This document shows, one piece after another, positions 52,975 through 63,681 of a stretch of 64,000 bases of DNA. The notes beneath the pieces are model-generated. The model was not told the DNA's origin. It ran no database searches and was given only the letters and a program-made list of their open reading frames with translations. Source of the stretch: Hyphomicrobium sp. (GTDB lineage: Bacteria; Pseudomonadota; Alphaproteobacteria; Rhizobiales; Hyphomicrobiaceae); NCBI GenBank assembly GCA_002928955.1, contig PERT01000007.1:1-64000 (forward strand), in the 5' to 3' direction. A program made the position numbers and the translations under genes. The stretch's first letter is position 1, and each line of letters opens with the position of its first letter.

Positions 52975-55900
52975 ATGGCCAAGGACAAGTCGGCGAAGCC
53001 CAAGGGTCCCGCGACGGACAACGCGCCGGATGCGCCAGCAGCTGTTGGCACCAAGGCGAAGATGGCGAGCCCTTTCGGTACCACGGACGGCGCAACATCA
53101 AACGCCCCTTCCGGCCGGCTCCCCGCAGGGGAGTCGGAAGGGGCAACCAAAGAGAGAGACTGGAGCGCAACGCTCTTCTTGCCCAAGACCGATTTTCCCA
53201 TGCGCGCGGGGTTGCCTGAACTCGAGCCGCGAATGCTCGCCCGCTGGGCTGAAATCGGGCTCTACGACAGGCTGCGCGCGCAATCGAAGAGCTGGCCGAA
53301 GTTCGTGCTCCACGATGGCCCGCCGTATGCGAACGGCAATATCCACATCGGGCACGCGCTGAACAAGATCCTCAAGGATCTGGTGGTCAAGTCGCAGCAG
53401 ATGCTGGGCCACGATAGCAACTACGTGCCCGGCTGGGACTGCCACGGCCTGCCGATCGAGTGGAAGATCGAGGAAGAGGTCTACCGCTCCAAGAACAAGC
53501 CCAAGCCCGACTTCACCGATCCGGATGCGATCATCGCGTTCCGGCAGGAGTGCCGAGCCTACGCCGGCAAGTGGCTCGACATCCAGCGCGAGGAATTCAA
53601 GCGGCTCGGCGTGGTGGGCGATTGGGATCACCCCTATTCGACCATGGCCTTCCCGGCGGAAGCCACGATTGCGCGCGAGATCATGAAATTCGCCGAGACG
53701 GGGCAGCTCTATCGCGGCTCGAAGCCGGTGATGTGGTCCGTGGTCGAGAAGACCGCGCTGGCCGAGGCCGAGGTCGAGTACCAGGATTATCAGAGCGATA
53801 TGGTCTGGGTGAAGTTTCCGATCGTCCAGGCGAGCGCGAGTTCTCGCAATCCTGGGACGGTTCAAGATCCATTTCTACTCACAAGCGCTTCCATACTGAT
53901 TTGGACCACCACGCCGTGGACCTTGCCCGGAAACCGCGCGATCAGTTTCTCGTCCAAGATCAGCTACGGTCTCTACGAGGTGACGGCCGCGCCCGAGAAC
54001 AACTGGGCCAAGGTTGGAGACAAATACATCGTCGCCGACAAACTTGTCGGCGACGTCATGAAGGCGGCGAAGGTGGAGGCGTTCAAGAAGCTCAGCACAG
54101 TCTCAGCGAAAGACCTTGCGGCCTGTTTTTGCGCCCACCCGCTCGCCGCTCTCTTTCCCTCTCCCCTCGGGGGAGAGGGTCAGGGTGAGGGGGCCTCAAG
54201 CCCGCGCGCTGATGCTCGTACCCCCACACCTAGCCCCTCCCCGCAAGGGGGAGGGGCACAGCCTGGCTACGGTTTCATGGTCCCGCTCCTCGATGGCGAT
54301 CACGTCACCGACGATACCGGCACGGGCTTCGTGCATACCGCGCCGGGCCATGGCGCCGACGACTACATCATCTGGACCGCCAGCCAGAAGGCGCTGCGCG
54401 ACCGCGGCATCGAGACCACGATCCCGTTCACCGTCGACGCCGACGGCGTGCTGACCAAGGCCGCGCCCGGCTTCGAGGGCAAGCGCGTGCTTAAGGAGAA
54501 TGGCGACAAGGGCGACGCCAACGACGCGGTGATCAAGGCGCTGCAAGAGGCCGGCATGATCATCGCGCGCGGCCGTTTGAAGCATCAGTACCCGCACTCG
54601 TGGCGCTCGAAGAAGCCGGTCATTTTCCGCAACACGCCGCAGTGGTTCATCTCGATGGACAAGGCGCTGGGTCCCGCGCCGGGATCATCAGAGAATGCCA
54701 TTGAGAATATTCTTGAAGATCATTCGCTGAGAGATCGTGCCGAACGCGAAATCATGCGCGTTGAGTGGGTTCCTGAATCGGGTCGAAATCGCATTCTAGG
54801 AATGATCTTGAGCCGCCCCGACTGGGTGGTTTCTCGGCAAAGGGCGTGGGGCGTGCCGATCGCCGTGTTCCGCAACACCGAGACCGATCAGGTCATTCCC
54901 GGTCCCGGGTTCGTGCACAACACCGAGCTGGTCCGCCGCATCGAGACATCGTTTGCGGAAAGGGGCGCGGACGTATGGTTCGAGGCCGATGCCAAGTCGC
55001 GCTACCTCAAGGGCCTCGTGCCCGACGCCGACATGGCCAAGTGGGAGCAGGTCCGCGACGTGCTCGACGTGTGGTTCGATTCCGGCTCCACGCACGCCTT
55101 CACACTGGAGGACCCCAAGGCGTTTCCAGGGCTCGCGGGCATCAGGCGCAAAAGTGATGGTGGGGTCCTGCCGGAGGCGGGCAAGCAAGGAATCCTGCCG
55201 GAGGCGGGCCAGAAATTTGACCGCGTCATGTATCTCGAAGGCTCGGACCAGCATCGCGGCTGGTTCCACTCGTCGTTGCTCGAAAGCTGCGGCACACGCG
55301 GGCGCGCGCCCTACGACGTGGTCCTCACCCACGGCTTCGTGCTCGACGAGAAGGGGCAGAAGATGTCGAAGTCGCTGGGCAACGTCGTCGCGCCGCAGGA
55401 CGTGATGGCCAAGTCCGGCGCGGACATCCTGCGGCTGTGGGTGGCCGCGTCCGACTATTCCGACGATCTCCGCATCGGGCCGGAGATCTTGAAAACGTTC
55501 AGCGAGACCTATCGCAAGCTCAGGAACACGCTGCGCTGGATGCTCGGCGCGCTCGCGCATTACGACACCAAGGCCGACACGGTCGCGGCCGAGGATTTGC
55601 CGGAGCTGGAGCGGCTGATGCTGCACGCACTCGCGAGCCTCGACGCAGAGGTGCGCAAGGCCTACGAAGCCTACGAGTATCGCAAGGTCGTTTCCCTGCT
55701 GTCGCAGTTCATGAACACAGAGCTTTCGGCGTTCTATTTCGACATCCGCAAGGACGCACTCTACTGCGAAGCGCCGTCGAGCGCGAAGCGGAGAGCCGCA
55801 CTTACCGTCGTCGATCACATCTTCCGCTGCACGGCGACGTGGCTCGCCCCTATCCTGTCGTTCACGGCAGAGGAGGCCTGGTTGCAGCGCAATACCGATG

Positions 55901-56352
55901 CTGTGTCGGTGCACCTGGAAACGTTTCCAGCTCTCCGTGACGCGTGGATCGACGTCGATCTTGAGCAGAAGTGGGAAAGAATTCGCGCGGTCCGCTCCGT
56001 GGTCACCGGCGCGCTCGAAATCGACCGCGCAGCAAAGCGGATCGGGTCGAGCCTCGAAGCCGCACCGATCGTCCACATCACCGATGCCGCGCTGCGCGGC
56101 GCGCTCGATGGCGTCGATCTCGCCGAAGTGTGCATCACCTCGGGCATCACGATCGCGACGACGCCACCACCTGCCGACGCCTTCACGCTGCCCGATGTGC
56201 CGGGCGTCGGCGTGGTGTTCCGCGCCGCACCCGGCCGCAAGTGTGCGCGGTCCTGGCGCATCACCGAAGATGTGGGTTCTGATCCGGCGTACCCGGATCT
56301 CTCGAAGCGCGACGCCGCAGCCGTGCGCGAGATCGAAGGGCGGGCGGCATGA
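52975..56352 (+). CDS. ileS: Isoleucyl-tRNA synthetase with inserted segments
   Basis: A class-I synthetase of 1125 aa, longer than the usual 940-1000. The HIGH motif is [11 protein letters not shown] (about 120) and KMSKS is in [10 protein letters not shown]. The CP1 editing region has [10 protein letters not shown]. Extra in-frame segments are residues about 44-57 (from a DNA palindrome), about 394-428 ([16 protein letters not shown] onward, from a two-hairpin element) and about 729-750 (repeated LPEAG). The C-terminal zinc site is reduced to KCARSW with no other cysteines, as in relatives. lspA overlaps its end by 4 nt. It remains fully open and so is probably functional. Confidence 0.93.
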   Translation: MAKDKSAKPKGPATDNAPDAPAAVGTKAKMASPFGTTDGATSNAPSGRLPAGESEGATKERDWSATLFLPKTDFPMRAGLPELEPRMLARWAEIGLYDRLRAQSKSWPKFVLHDGPPYANGNIHIGHALNKILKDLVVKSQQMLGHDSNYVPGWDCHGLPIEWKIEEEVYRSKNKPKPDFTDPDAIIAFRQECRAYAGKWLDIQREEFKRLGVVGDWDHPYSTMAFPAEATIAREIMKFAETGQLYRGSKPVMWSVVEKTALAEAEVEYQDYQSDMVWVKFPIVQASASSRNPGTVQDPFLLTSASILIWTTTPWTLPGNRAISFSSKISYGLYEVTAAPENNWAKVGDKYIVADKLVGDVMKAAKVEAFKKLSTVSAKDLAACFCAHPLAALFPSPLGGEGQGEGASSPRADARTPTPSPSPQGGGAQPGYGFMVPLLDGDHVTDDTGTGFVHTAPGHGADDYIIWTASQKALRDRGIETTIPFTVDADGVLTKAAPGFEGKRVLKENGDKGDANDAVIKALQEAGMIIARGRLKHQYPHSWRSKKPVIFRNTPQWFISMDKALGPAPGSSENAIENILEDHSLRDRAEREIMRVEWVPESGRNRILGMILSRPDWVVSRQRAWGVPIAVFRNTETDQVIPGPGFVHNTELVRRIETSFAERGADVWFEADAKSRYLKGLVPDADMAKWEQVRDVLDVWFDSGSTHAFTLEDPKAFPGLAGIRRKSDGGVLPEAGKQGILPEAGQKFDRVMYLEGSDQHRGWFHSSLLESCGTRGRAPYDVVLTHGFVLDEKGQKMSKSLGNVVAPQDVMAKSGADILRLWVAASDYSDDLRIGPEILKTFSETYRKLRNTLRWMLGALAHYDTKADTVAAEDLPELERLMLHALASLDAEVRKAYEAYEYRKVVSLLSQFMNTELSAFYFDIRKDALYCEAPSSAKRRAALTVVDHIFRCTATWLAPILSFTAEEAWLQRNTDAVSVHLETFPALRDAWIDVDLEQKWERIRAVRSVVTGALEIDRAAKRIGSSLEAAPIVHITDAALRGALDGVDLAEVCITSGITIATTPPPADAFTLPDVPGVGVVFRAAPGRKCARSWRITEDVGSDPAYPDLSKRDAAAVREIEGRAA
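53105..53143. repeat. Palindromic element inside ileS, N-terminal extension
   Basis: The outer stem ccccttccg/cggaagggg (53105-53113 with 53135-53143) and inner stem gctcccc/ggggagt (53118-53124 with 53128-53134) form a nearly perfect hairpin with a gca loop. It is translated in frame as part of a low-complexity stretch before the synthetase core. Confidence 0.75.
54157..54256. repeat. Two-hairpin palindromic element inside ileS, editing region
   Basis: Hairpin 1: ccctctcccc (54157-54166) with ggggagaggg (54170-54179). Hairpin 2: cccctcccc (54234-54242) with ggggagggg (54248-54256). Between them is cagggtgagg and its partial complement near 54221. This layout is that of extragenic repeats common between genes of this order, here translated through as a Pro/Gly/Ser-rich loop. 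Confidence 0.8.
55166..55209 (+). repeat. Tandem 27-bp period duplication in ileS
   Basis: tcctgccggaggcgggc occurs at 55166-55182 and again at 55193-55209, 17 of 17 identical, a period of 27 nt, giving GVLPEAGKQ then GILPEAGQK. It lies just before the conserved [12 protein letters not shown] catalytic segment, in a loop that is shorter in typical IleRS. Confidence 0.75.
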
Positions 56353-56897
56353 CATCGGGTAGCGTCGGCGGTCCCGGAAGCGCGCGATCCGACCCCTGGT
56401 TCTGGGGACAGTTTGCGCGGCTCGGCGGGACGGTGGCACTGGCCACGCTGGTGCTCGATCAGGCACACAAATGGTGGATGCTGTTGGGCGTTGGTATCAT
56501 GGAGGGCCAACGCTTCAAGCTGCTGCCGTTCCTCGATATCGTCTACGTGATCAACAAGGGCATCAGTTATTCGCTGTTCACCCAAAGCAGCTTCATGGGT
56601 CAAGTCATGCTAGCAGCATTCGCGGTGTTCGCGTCGGTGGCGCTTTGGATCTGGCTGTGCCGCGGGGCGACGAACCGGCTGATGGCGTGGAGCATCGGTC
56701 TTATAATCGGCGGCGCCATCGGCAACGCCATTGACCGCATTCTGATCGGTGGGGTCGCGGACTTCTTCTCGCTGCACGCCTTCGGGTTCTACTGGTATGT
56801 GTTCAACGTGGCCGACGTGGCGATTGTTGCCGGGGTGGCCGGACTGCTGTATGAATCCTTCGTCTTGAGTCGCAATGACGCCTCAAAGCCTATGTAG
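56349..56897 (+). CDS. lspA: Lipoprotein signal peptidase II
   Basis: A 182-aa inner-membrane aspartyl protease with four helices. The two catalytic aspartates lie in [16 protein letters not shown] (about 122-137) and [12 protein letters not shown] (about 153-164). Cleaves signal peptides of prolipoproteins. It starts within the ileS stop region (4-nt overlap), the classical ileS-lspA coupling. A lipoprotein gene follows. Confidence 0.95.
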   Translation: MTSGSVGGPGSARSDPWFWGQFARLGGTVALATLVLDQAHKWWMLLGVGIMEGQRFKLLPFLDIVYVINKGISYSLFTQSSFMGQVMLAAFAVFASVALWIWLCRGATNRLMAWSIGLIIGGAIGNAIDRILIGGVADFFSLHAFGFYWYVFNVADVAIVAGVAGLLYESFVLSRNDASKPM

Positions 56898-56959
56898 TTC
56901 AACGACATACGGCTCAGTATATGGCTCAGTGTTCGGGACCGACAGACAGGGATTTCGAA

Positions 56960-57409
56960 ATGGCCGCGACACCAGTTAACATGCTGAAAAGATTGTGTTT
57001 TGCGTGTCTGTCCGCGACCGCTCTTGCCGGCTGTGCGCCGGGCGACATCGCGCTTGAAGGCAAGATTTTCGACGCTGTTGGCCTCTCCGGAACCCAGCAA
57101 GGTGGTGGCCGGGTCGTCAAGCTTGCGGACCGCGCGCCGCTGGTGGTGCCGCCCAGTCTGACGAGCCTGCCAGCGCCTGGTGAAACGGGATCGACGACGG
57201 CCGATGCCATCGCCGGCATCGACGATCCGGACCGCAAAAAGAACGTCGACAAGGCTACGCTCGAAAAGCAGCATGCCGAGTTTTGCAGGGTGAATTACGA
57301 ACTGGCCAAAGCGCGCGGCGACCAAACCGCGGAGGGCGTCGTGGGTCCACTCGGCGCTTGCCGGCCATCGATTTTCACCGCTATCCAGAAATGGAACGTA
57401 GCGGAGTAA
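56960..57409 (+). CDS. Lipoprotein of unknown function
   Basis: About 149 aa from ATG 56960; ATG 56981 (MLKRLCFACLSATALAGC) is equally good and puts a lipobox ALAGC at the right distance. The mature protein contains Pro-rich LVVPPSLTSLPAPGETGS and a helical charged C-terminal region with Cys residues (about 108 and 133). It lies between lspA and two M16 genes, the usual position of a small lipoprotein in this order. Function is unknown, presumably outer-membrane or periplasmic. Confidence 0.7.
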   Translation: MAATPVNMLKRLCFACLSATALAGCAPGDIALEGKIFDAVGLSGTQQGGGRVVKLADRAPLVVPPSLTSLPAPGETGSTTADAIAGIDDPDRKKNVDKATLEKQHAEFCRVNYELAKARGDQTAEGVVGPLGACRPSIFTAIQKWNVAE

Positions 57410-57973
57410 GGCGATCGCCGACAGCGGCTTGTCTCCGTTCCGCCACCTGCCTGCCGAGTGGTCCGGCGCCGATTGCGCAGTGGCGACGGATCGTAGCTCC
57501 GCCATCCAATTTTATTGGCATTTGGTGTGCACATCAGCGACATGACGTCGCGGATCAGGAGTTGTGCTGCGCAAGGGCGCTGCTCCGCCGTGCTCGGGCC
57601 GTGGACGCGACGCTTCATCCTGGCGCTACCCCTTGTGATCGCGACATCATCCACCGGCACATGAACGGCTTGTCATTTGACTTCGAAGGTCTGACATCGG
57701 ATTCGAAAAGGGGATGAGTTGCGATCGCGGCGCTCGGGAACACGGATCGACGGTCATGATCGGGCTTGATCACCTCGCGCGGACGGGCATGTAACGGAGG
57801 CCGGGCTTGATACAGAGAATGATCATGAACCTCACGAACGCATCCGACGACGGCTGCATCCTGGTTCATGGTGACCACGGAACCGGTAGCTGCCGGATCA
57901 ACCCGCGGGGCCCGACCTCCGACCTCACCGCCCGACGGTTCCAGATTGCCCATCAGCACAAGGACGCCCTTTC
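57410..57973. other. 564-nt gap without a gene
   Basis: Open frames here are short and discordant, including a minus-strand 164-codon frame that reads through the M16 start and looks like a shadow. I see no RNA gene or repeat. The promoter of the M16 pair is probably in the 3' part. Confidence 0.45.
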
Positions 57974-59461
57974 GTGCCATATCACTCCATGATCGGGACT
58001 GTCTCGATCCGAACCACTTCGACCCGATGCCGGACGAGGACGATTCGACGATCCACGTTCTCGCTCGTCCTGTCCCTTTCGATGACGGTGGCGCTCTCCA
58101 TGTTCGCAATCACTCAACAAGCTCTCGAACTCAGCGCCGCCCCGCGGGCCACCGAGTTCAAACTCGACAACGGGATGCACGTCGTGGTGATCCCCGATAC
58201 ACGTGCGCCGGTCGTGACGCACATGGTGTGGTATCGTGTCGGCGCGGCCGACGAGCCGGCGGGCGTGTCAGGGATCGCTCACTTCCTTGAGCACCTGATG
58301 TTCAAGTCTACCGAGAAGATCCCGATGGGCGAGTTCTCGAAAATTGTGGCGCGCCTCGGTGGCCAGGACAACGCATTCACCAGCCAGGACGTGACGGCCT
58401 ACTTCCAGCGCGTGGCCAAGGCGCAATTGCCGAAAGTCATGGAGATGGAAGCCGACCGCATGATCAACCTGCAATTGACCGAGAAGGAAGTGCTGACGGA
58501 GCGCGACGTGATCCTCGAGGAGCGACGCTCGCGGGTCGAGAACAGCCCCGCATCGATCCTCGACGAGCAGATGGACGCGGCGCTCTATTATTCCCATCCC
58601 TACCAGAATCCGGTCATAGGCTGGGAGCACGAGATTGCGCGGCTGACGCAAAAAGATGCGTTGGATTTCTACAAGAAGCACTACGCACCGAATAACGCCA
58701 TCCTGGTGGTATCGGGCGACGTGACGCCCGACGAAGTCAAGACGCTGGCGACAGCGACTTACGGCAAGCACAAGGCGAACCCCGCGGTCGGCGCGCCGCG
58801 CGTTCGCCAGAAGGATCCGCCACACCGAGCGGCCCGCCGCCTGGAACTCAAGGATACGCGGGCCGGCAAGGCATCGGTGCACCGGACCTATATTGCGCCG
58901 GCCTACAATACCGCCGCTCCCGGCGAGGCCGAGGCGCTCGATCTGCTCCTGAAGGTGGTTGGCGGCGGTTCCACGAGCCGTCTCTACAAGAAGCTCGTGG
59001 TCGAGGACAAGGTCGCTTCCTCGTCGAGCGGGTACTATTCTGGCGGCGCTCTTGACTACGGCAAGATCGCCTTCCACGCGATCGCCGCTGAGCCCGGGAA
59101 CGCCGGTCTCGACAAGGCTGAAGCCGCGATCGACAGGGTGCTCGCGGACGTGCGTAAGGACGGCATCACGCAGGCTGAACTCGACCGCGCCAAGAATTTG
59201 TACCTCGCCGACTACATCTACGAGAGCGACAGCCAGAATACGCTGGCGCGCCGTTACGGCTGGGCCCTCACCATCGGGCGCAAACTCTCGGATGTCGAGG
59301 GTTGGCCCGAGGCGATTTCGAAGGTCACGCTCGACGACGTGAAGATGGCCGCCGCCAAACATCTCGACATCCGCAGATCGGTGACTGGACGGCTGCTGCC
59401 GGAGGCGCCAGAAACGGCCGCGGCCGGAACAGCACCGCCTGCCCCGAAGCCGCGGACGTGA
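57974..59461 (+). CDS. M16 zinc peptidase (active subunit)
   Basis: A 495-aa protein from GTG 57974, chosen because AAGGA lies about 10 nt upstream; ATG 57989 is an alternative. A signal peptide (hydrophobic STFSLVLSLSMTVALSMFAI, ending near residue 50) is followed by the peptidase domain with the inverted zinc motif HFLEH (about 98-102) and the distal Glu in the ERDVILEERRSR region (about 175). Probably a periplasmic peptidase forming a heterodimer with the next gene product. Confidence 0.9.
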   Translation: MPYHSMIGTVSIRTTSTRCRTRTIRRSTFSLVLSLSMTVALSMFAITQQALELSAAPRATEFKLDNGMHVVVIPDTRAPVVTHMVWYRVGAADEPAGVSGIAHFLEHLMFKSTEKIPMGEFSKIVARLGGQDNAFTSQDVTAYFQRVAKAQLPKVMEMEADRMINLQLTEKEVLTERDVILEERRSRVENSPASILDEQMDAALYYSHPYQNPVIGWEHEIARLTQKDALDFYKKHYAPNNAILVVSGDVTPDEVKTLATATYGKHKANPAVGAPRVRQKDPPHRAARRLELKDTRAGKASVHRTYIAPAYNTAAPGEAEALDLLLKVVGGGSTSRLYKKLVVEDKVASSSSGYYSGGALDYGKIAFHAIAAEPGNAGLDKAEAAIDRVLADVRKDGITQAELDRAKNLYLADYIYESDSQNTLARRYGWALTIGRKLSDVEGWPEAISKVTLDDVKMAAAKHLDIRRSVTGRLLPEAPETAAAGTAPPAPKPRT

Positions 59462-59507
59462 ACGCACAGGAATGCAATTTTTGCTTCACCCCCATGAGGC
59501 CTGATCC

Positions 59508-60875
59508 ATGCTTTGCTCACGCGTAGTCGCGGCCGATCCGCGTCACATCATCCGCCGCGGCATTGCGGTGTCGTTCGCAATGCTCGCCACGCTCGCACTT
59601 CTCACACTCATTTATCCGGCCCATGCCATGAAAATCGAATCCGTGAAAAGTCCAGGCGGCATCGAAGCCTGGCTTGTGTCCGACAGGAGTGTGCCGCTGG
59701 TGGCGCTCAGGTTCGCGTTCGATGGCGGCAGCGCGCAGGATCCGGCCGGAAAGGAGGGCGTTGCGAACTTCCTGTCGGCGATGCTCGACGAGGGCGCGGG
59801 CGATCTCAGGTCGAATGCCTTCCAGGAGCGCATGGAGGAGATCGCCATGCGCATGAGCTTCGACGACGCCAAGGACGAGTTTTACGGCAACATGGAAATG
59901 CTGAACGTCAACCGCGAAAAGTCGGTCGAGATGTTGAAGCTCGCGCTGACCAAGCCGCGGTTCGACGATGAGGCCATCGATCGGATCAAGGCGCAGCTTC
60001 AGGCGGGACTGGTCTATGCCGCGCGCGATCCCGACAAGGTCGCGTCCAAGGAGTGGTTTGCCCTCGCCTTCGCGGGCCACACCTACGCTCGGCCGGCGAG
60101 CGGGACGAAGGACACGATCGCGGCGATCAATCGCGAGGATCTCGAAGCCTATCGCAAGCGGGTGTTCGCCAAATCGAACCTCAAGGTGGTCGTGGTCGGT
60201 GACATCGACAAGGCGGCGGTAGAAAAATTGCTCGACGACGTCTTCGGCGCGCTGCCAGCCAAGGCCGAGTTGACGCCGGTTGCCAAGTTCACACTCGCCG
60301 ACAAGGGACAGCAGAAGGTGATCGAGATGCAGGTGCCGCAGTCGGTCGCCGTGTTCGGAACGGGCGCGATAGCGCGCAAGGACCCCGACTTCATGGCAGC
60401 GTTCATCTTGAACCACATTCTCGGCGGAGGCGGGTTCGCGTCGAAGCTGATGGAAGAGGTGCGAGAGAAGCGGGGGCTCGCATACTCGGTCTACAGCTAT
60501 CTGCAGCCGTTCCGGCATTCAGCGATTTTCGCTGGCGGCGTGGCGACCAAGAACGAGTCGATCTCGCAGTCGATGGACGTGATCCGCGGCGAGTTGAAGC
60601 GCATGGCCGACCAGGGGCCGAACGCGACCGATCTCGACAATGCGAAGAAGTATTTGATCGGGTCGTATCCGCTGCGCTTCGATACGAATGCAAAGATCGC
60701 AAGCCAACTGCTCGGCATTCTGCAAGAGGACCTTGGCATCGACTACGTCGACAAGCGCAATGCGCTGGTCGAGGCGGTGACCCTTGACGACCTGAAGCGG
60801 GTGGCGAAACGTCTGCTCAGACCCGAAAGCCTGATCGTGACCGTCGTCGGCCAGCCGATGAACATGCCCAACTGA
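59508..60875 (+). CDS. M16-family protein lacking the zinc motif (partner subunit)
   Basis: A 455-aa protein with a signal peptide (AVSFAMLATLALLTLIYPAHA, about 20-42). It has the M16 fold (GGSAQDPAGKEGVANFLSAMLDEGAG), but HxxEH is replaced by NFLSAM, so it cannot bind zinc there. The C-terminal R/Y-type region GGGGFASKLMEEVREKRGLAYSVYS that completes the active site of the partner is intact. It follows the active gene by 46 nt, the standard arrangement of paired bacterial M16 proteins. Confidence 0.9.
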   Translation: MLCSRVVAADPRHIIRRGIAVSFAMLATLALLTLIYPAHAMKIESVKSPGGIEAWLVSDRSVPLVALRFAFDGGSAQDPAGKEGVANFLSAMLDEGAGDLRSNAFQERMEEIAMRMSFDDAKDEFYGNMEMLNVNREKSVEMLKLALTKPRFDDEAIDRIKAQLQAGLVYAARDPDKVASKEWFALAFAGHTYARPASGTKDTIAAINREDLEAYRKRVFAKSNLKVVVVGDIDKAAVEKLLDDVFGALPAKAELTPVAKFTLADKGQQKVIEMQVPQSVAVFGTGAIARKDPDFMAAFILNHILGGGGFASKLMEEVREKRGLAYSVYSYLQPFRHSAIFAGGVATKNESISQSMDVIRGELKRMADQGPNATDLDNAKKYLIGSYPLRFDTNAKIASQLLGILQEDLGIDYVDKRNALVEAVTLDDLKRVAKRLLRPESLIVTVVGQPMNMPN

Positions 60876-61325
60876 GGGCGTAAGTTCCGTTCCATTCGTG
60901 TGCGACGGCGGATTACGCTTCATTCTGCACAGGGGACCGTCGCGAATTCCGGGGTCGAAAGAGCACTTGTGTTCCGGTTCGCGCACGTGCTCCCCTGGAG
61001 GTGCGCTTTAGAGCACATGTGGGAACCATAAGGAACACGACCAACCTTACGATCCCGATGTCATTGAAGTTTCGAAGCTCGCTCTCGCGGAAGCCACGAG
61101 ACCGGAGCGGACTTCGAGTGATCACGCGAGCCGCCGGACGCTTGTTTCGAGACACGACCCTGGGTAGCGGCCGAGCCATCGCGCCAATCCACCCGGGTCA
61201 CCCCGTCAGTTATTGCCGGGCTCCGGCGAGCCGCTGGCGTTCTGCGTGTGGTGTGACGGATCCCCGACCCCGACCTGCGCTGGGGCAGTCGAGCGCCGAG
61301 ATGACGGTGTTGCGCGGCGGCGGGG
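60876..61325. other. 450-nt gap between convergent genes
   Basis: No gene is seen. Imperfect GTCA/TGAC-bounded GC-rich palindromes at about 61190-61310 resemble degraded extragenic repeats. No strong terminator was found. Confidence 0.4.
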
Positions 61326-62300
61326 TTAGTCTTCGCGGGACGTCTTCGGACCGCGTTTGAAGAGGCGACGGCGGGGCTTCTTGGGATCGGGCGTCGGCCC
61401 GGCCGCGGGCGGGGGCAGTGCGTCGAGGGTCTCGGCCTCAATGAGACGCGAGAGTTGTCGCTTGAGAACGTCCTTGGCGGGAACAGCGGCGGCCAGGATC
61501 TCCTTGGCCTTCAAAAAATCCAGCACCTGGAAGCGGCTCATGCCGGCATCGATGAGAATGTCGGGTTGTTGCGATTTGAGCTTTTCGCGGATCAGCGAGC
61601 GCTCGAACAGGAACGCCGTGCCGAACAACGCTTCCGAAGCGGTCGGCAGCGCGCGGTCGGCGGACGGCAGTGGAGCGCCAGTCACGTCGATGGCGACGGT
61701 GACGTCGGCGTGGCCCGACAGGATGTCGAACGGCAGTGGATTGACAAGGCCGCCGTCGATCATCGCGCGACCCTCAACCGCGATGGGCTGGAAGATGACG
61801 GGCAAGGCCATGCTGGCGGCGATGGCCGGCTTCAACGGCCCGGATTGGATCACGCAGGCGTCCTGGGCGTAGAAGTCGGTCGCGACGATTTTCAGCGGAA
61901 TGTGCAGGCTCGCGAAATCTGCGGGGAAACGGCGCGGCAATAGTAGATCGAGCACGGCAAGGGGGTTGAGGAACGCGGTGCGGGTGCCGAAGATGCCGAG
62001 CACGCGGTTGATCGGTGGAGCGCGGGCCGAGAACAACTCGCGAATCAGATCGAAGCGCTGGCCGAGCACCTCCTCGGTGTGGGCGCGGATTTCACGCGCG
62101 GTCATGCCTGAGGCATAAGCCGCGCCGAACACCGCGCCGATGGAGGTGCCAGCGATGATCTTCGGCCGGATGCCCAGTTCGTCGAATGCCTCCAGCATGA
62201 GTATGTGGGCGAGCCCACGCGCGCCGCCGCCGCCGAGGGCGAGTGCGATAGTCGGTCCACGGAGCGTGACGGCGTTATGCTGGGCGCGCGTCATGGGCAT
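61326..62300 (-). CDS. Patatin-like phospholipase (RssA type)
   Basis: A 324-aa protein from ATG 62300. The oxyanion loop is LGGGGARGLAHI (about 21-32), the nucleophile Ser is in GTSIG (about 52-56), and the catalytic Asp is in DGGLVNPLPFDI (about 190). The C-terminal tail is basic (KKPRRRLFKRGPK). Its start overlaps the purD stop by one nucleotide in TGATG, so translation is probably coupled. Compact and without membrane segments, unlike the patatin at 35254. Confidence 0.9.
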   Translation of the reverse strand: MPMTRAQHNAVTLRGPTIALALGGGGARGLAHILMLEAFDELGIRPKIIAGTSIGAVFGAAYASGMTAREIRAHTEEVLGQRFDLIRELFSARAPPINRVLGIFGTRTAFLNPLAVLDLLLPRRFPADFASLHIPLKIVATDFYAQDACVIQSGPLKPAIAASMALPVIFQPIAVEGRAMIDGGLVNPLPFDILSGHADVTVAIDVTGAPLPSADRALPTASEALFGTAFLFERSLIREKLKSQQPDILIDAGMSRFQVLDFLKAKEILAAAVPAKDVLKRQLSRLIEAETLDALPPPAAGPTPDPKKPRRRLFKRGPKTSRED

Positions 62301-63589
62301 CAAACGGATGCGCGGGAGGCGTCACGCGCGATGGCCCGCCAGCCGATGTCGGAACGGCAGAAGCCGCCCGGCCAGTCGATCTTGGCGATCGCCGCGTAGG
62401 CGCGAGCCTGGGCTTCCATTACGGTCTTGCCGCGGGCAGTGACGTTCAAAACGCGGCCGCCATCCGCAAGGATGCGGGCTCCGTCGCGGCGGGTGCCTGC
62501 GTGGAAGATCTCGACGCCATCGACCGCACCGGCTGCTTCGAGGCCACGGATCTCGGTGCCCTTTTCCGGTGTGCCAGGATAGCCGCGCCCGGCCATGACC
62601 ACGGTAAGGGCGCAATCGTCGAGCCAGCGGAGATCGAAGGTCGCGAGCGCGCCGTCGGCCGTCGCCAACAGCGCGGTCAGGAGGTCGGATTTCAGCCGCA
62701 TCATAAGGACTTGCGTTTCGGGGTCACCGAAGCGGACATTGTATTCGATCAGCTGAGGACCCTTTGCAGTGATCATCAGCCCGGCAAAAAGTACGCCTTT
62801 GAACGGCATGCCGCGAGCCGCCATGCCGGCGATGGTCGGCTGGATGATCTCGGTCATGGTGCGCTCGATCATCCGAGGCGTCATGACCGGGGCTGGCGAA
62901 TAGGCGCCCATGCCGCCTGTGTTAGGGCCGGTGTCGCCGTTGCCGACGCGCTTGTGATCCTGGGCGGTGGCGAGGGCAAGCACGTGGTTGCCGTCGGAGA
63001 GGGCGAAGAAACTCGCCTCCTCGCCGTCGAGGAATTCCTCGATGACCACTTCTGAGCCGGCTTGACCAAAGGCACCCGAGAAGCAGGCGTCGAGGGCGGC
63101 TTCGGCCTCGGCCATGGTTTGGGCGATGACCACGCCCTTGCCAGCCGCGAGTCCATCGGCTTTGACAACAATGGGAAGTGGTTGACGGGCGAGGTAGGCC
63201 CGTGCGGCACTGGCTTGACTAAAGCGGCCATAGGCACCGGTCGGGATGCCTAGATCGCGGCAAAGGTCTTTGGTGAAGCCTTTTGAGCCTTCGAGCTGAC
63301 TCGCCGCCTTGGACGGTCCGAAGTGCTTGATTCCGGCCGCCGTCAGCGTATCGCCGAGGCCAGAGACGAGTGGCGCTTCGGGGCCGATGATCACGAAGCC
63401 GATGTCGTGGCGGCGGGCGAATTCGACTACGGCCTTATGGTCGGCGCCAGTCAGGGCCACGAGTTCAGCCAAGTCTGCAATGCCGGCATTGCCAGGGCCG
63501 CAGTAAAGCTTGTCGAGCAGCGGACTCGCCGAGATGGCCCAGGCCAGGGCGTGCTCGCGGCCGCCAGAGCCAATGAGGAGAACATTCAT
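62300..63589 (-). CDS. purD: Phosphoribosylamine-glycine ligase
   Basis: A 429-aa ATP-grasp enzyme of purine synthesis, joining phosphoribosylamine and glycine. The start at ATG 63589 gives the standard N-terminus [18 protein letters not shown]. The conserved [47 protein letters not shown] and [11 protein letters not shown] segments are present. Full length. Confidence 0.96.
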   Translation of the reverse strand: MNVLLIGSGGREHALAWAISASPLLDKLYCGPGNAGIADLAELVALTGADHKAVVEFARRHDIGFVIIGPEAPLVSGLGDTLTAAGIKHFGPSKAASQLEGSKGFTKDLCRDLGIPTGAYGRFSQASAARAYLARQPLPIVVKADGLAAGKGVVIAQTMAEAEAALDACFSGAFGQAGSEVVIEEFLDGEEASFFALSDGNHVLALATAQDHKRVGNGDTGPNTGGMGAYSPAPVMTPRMIERTMTEIIQPTIAGMAARGMPFKGVLFAGLMITAKGPQLIEYNVRFGDPETQVLMMRLKSDLLTALLATADGALATFDLRWLDDCALTVVMAGRGYPGTPEKGTEIRGLEAAGAVDGVEIFHAGTRRDGARILADGGRVLNVTARGKTVMEAQARAYAAIAKIDWPGGFCRSDIGWRAIARDASRASV

Positions 63590-63681
63590 TCCGCCGGATG
63601 CCCTTTTCTGGCGCTGTTGCACCTGATAGTTGAAGGTCAGCGCTGTTGCGCTTTACGGTTGCTGGTCGGCGCTGTTGTGCC

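Noticed and set aside
54796-56466. 556-codon minus-strand frame opposite ileS
   Set aside because: Shadow frame; the sense strand encodes the conserved synthetase.
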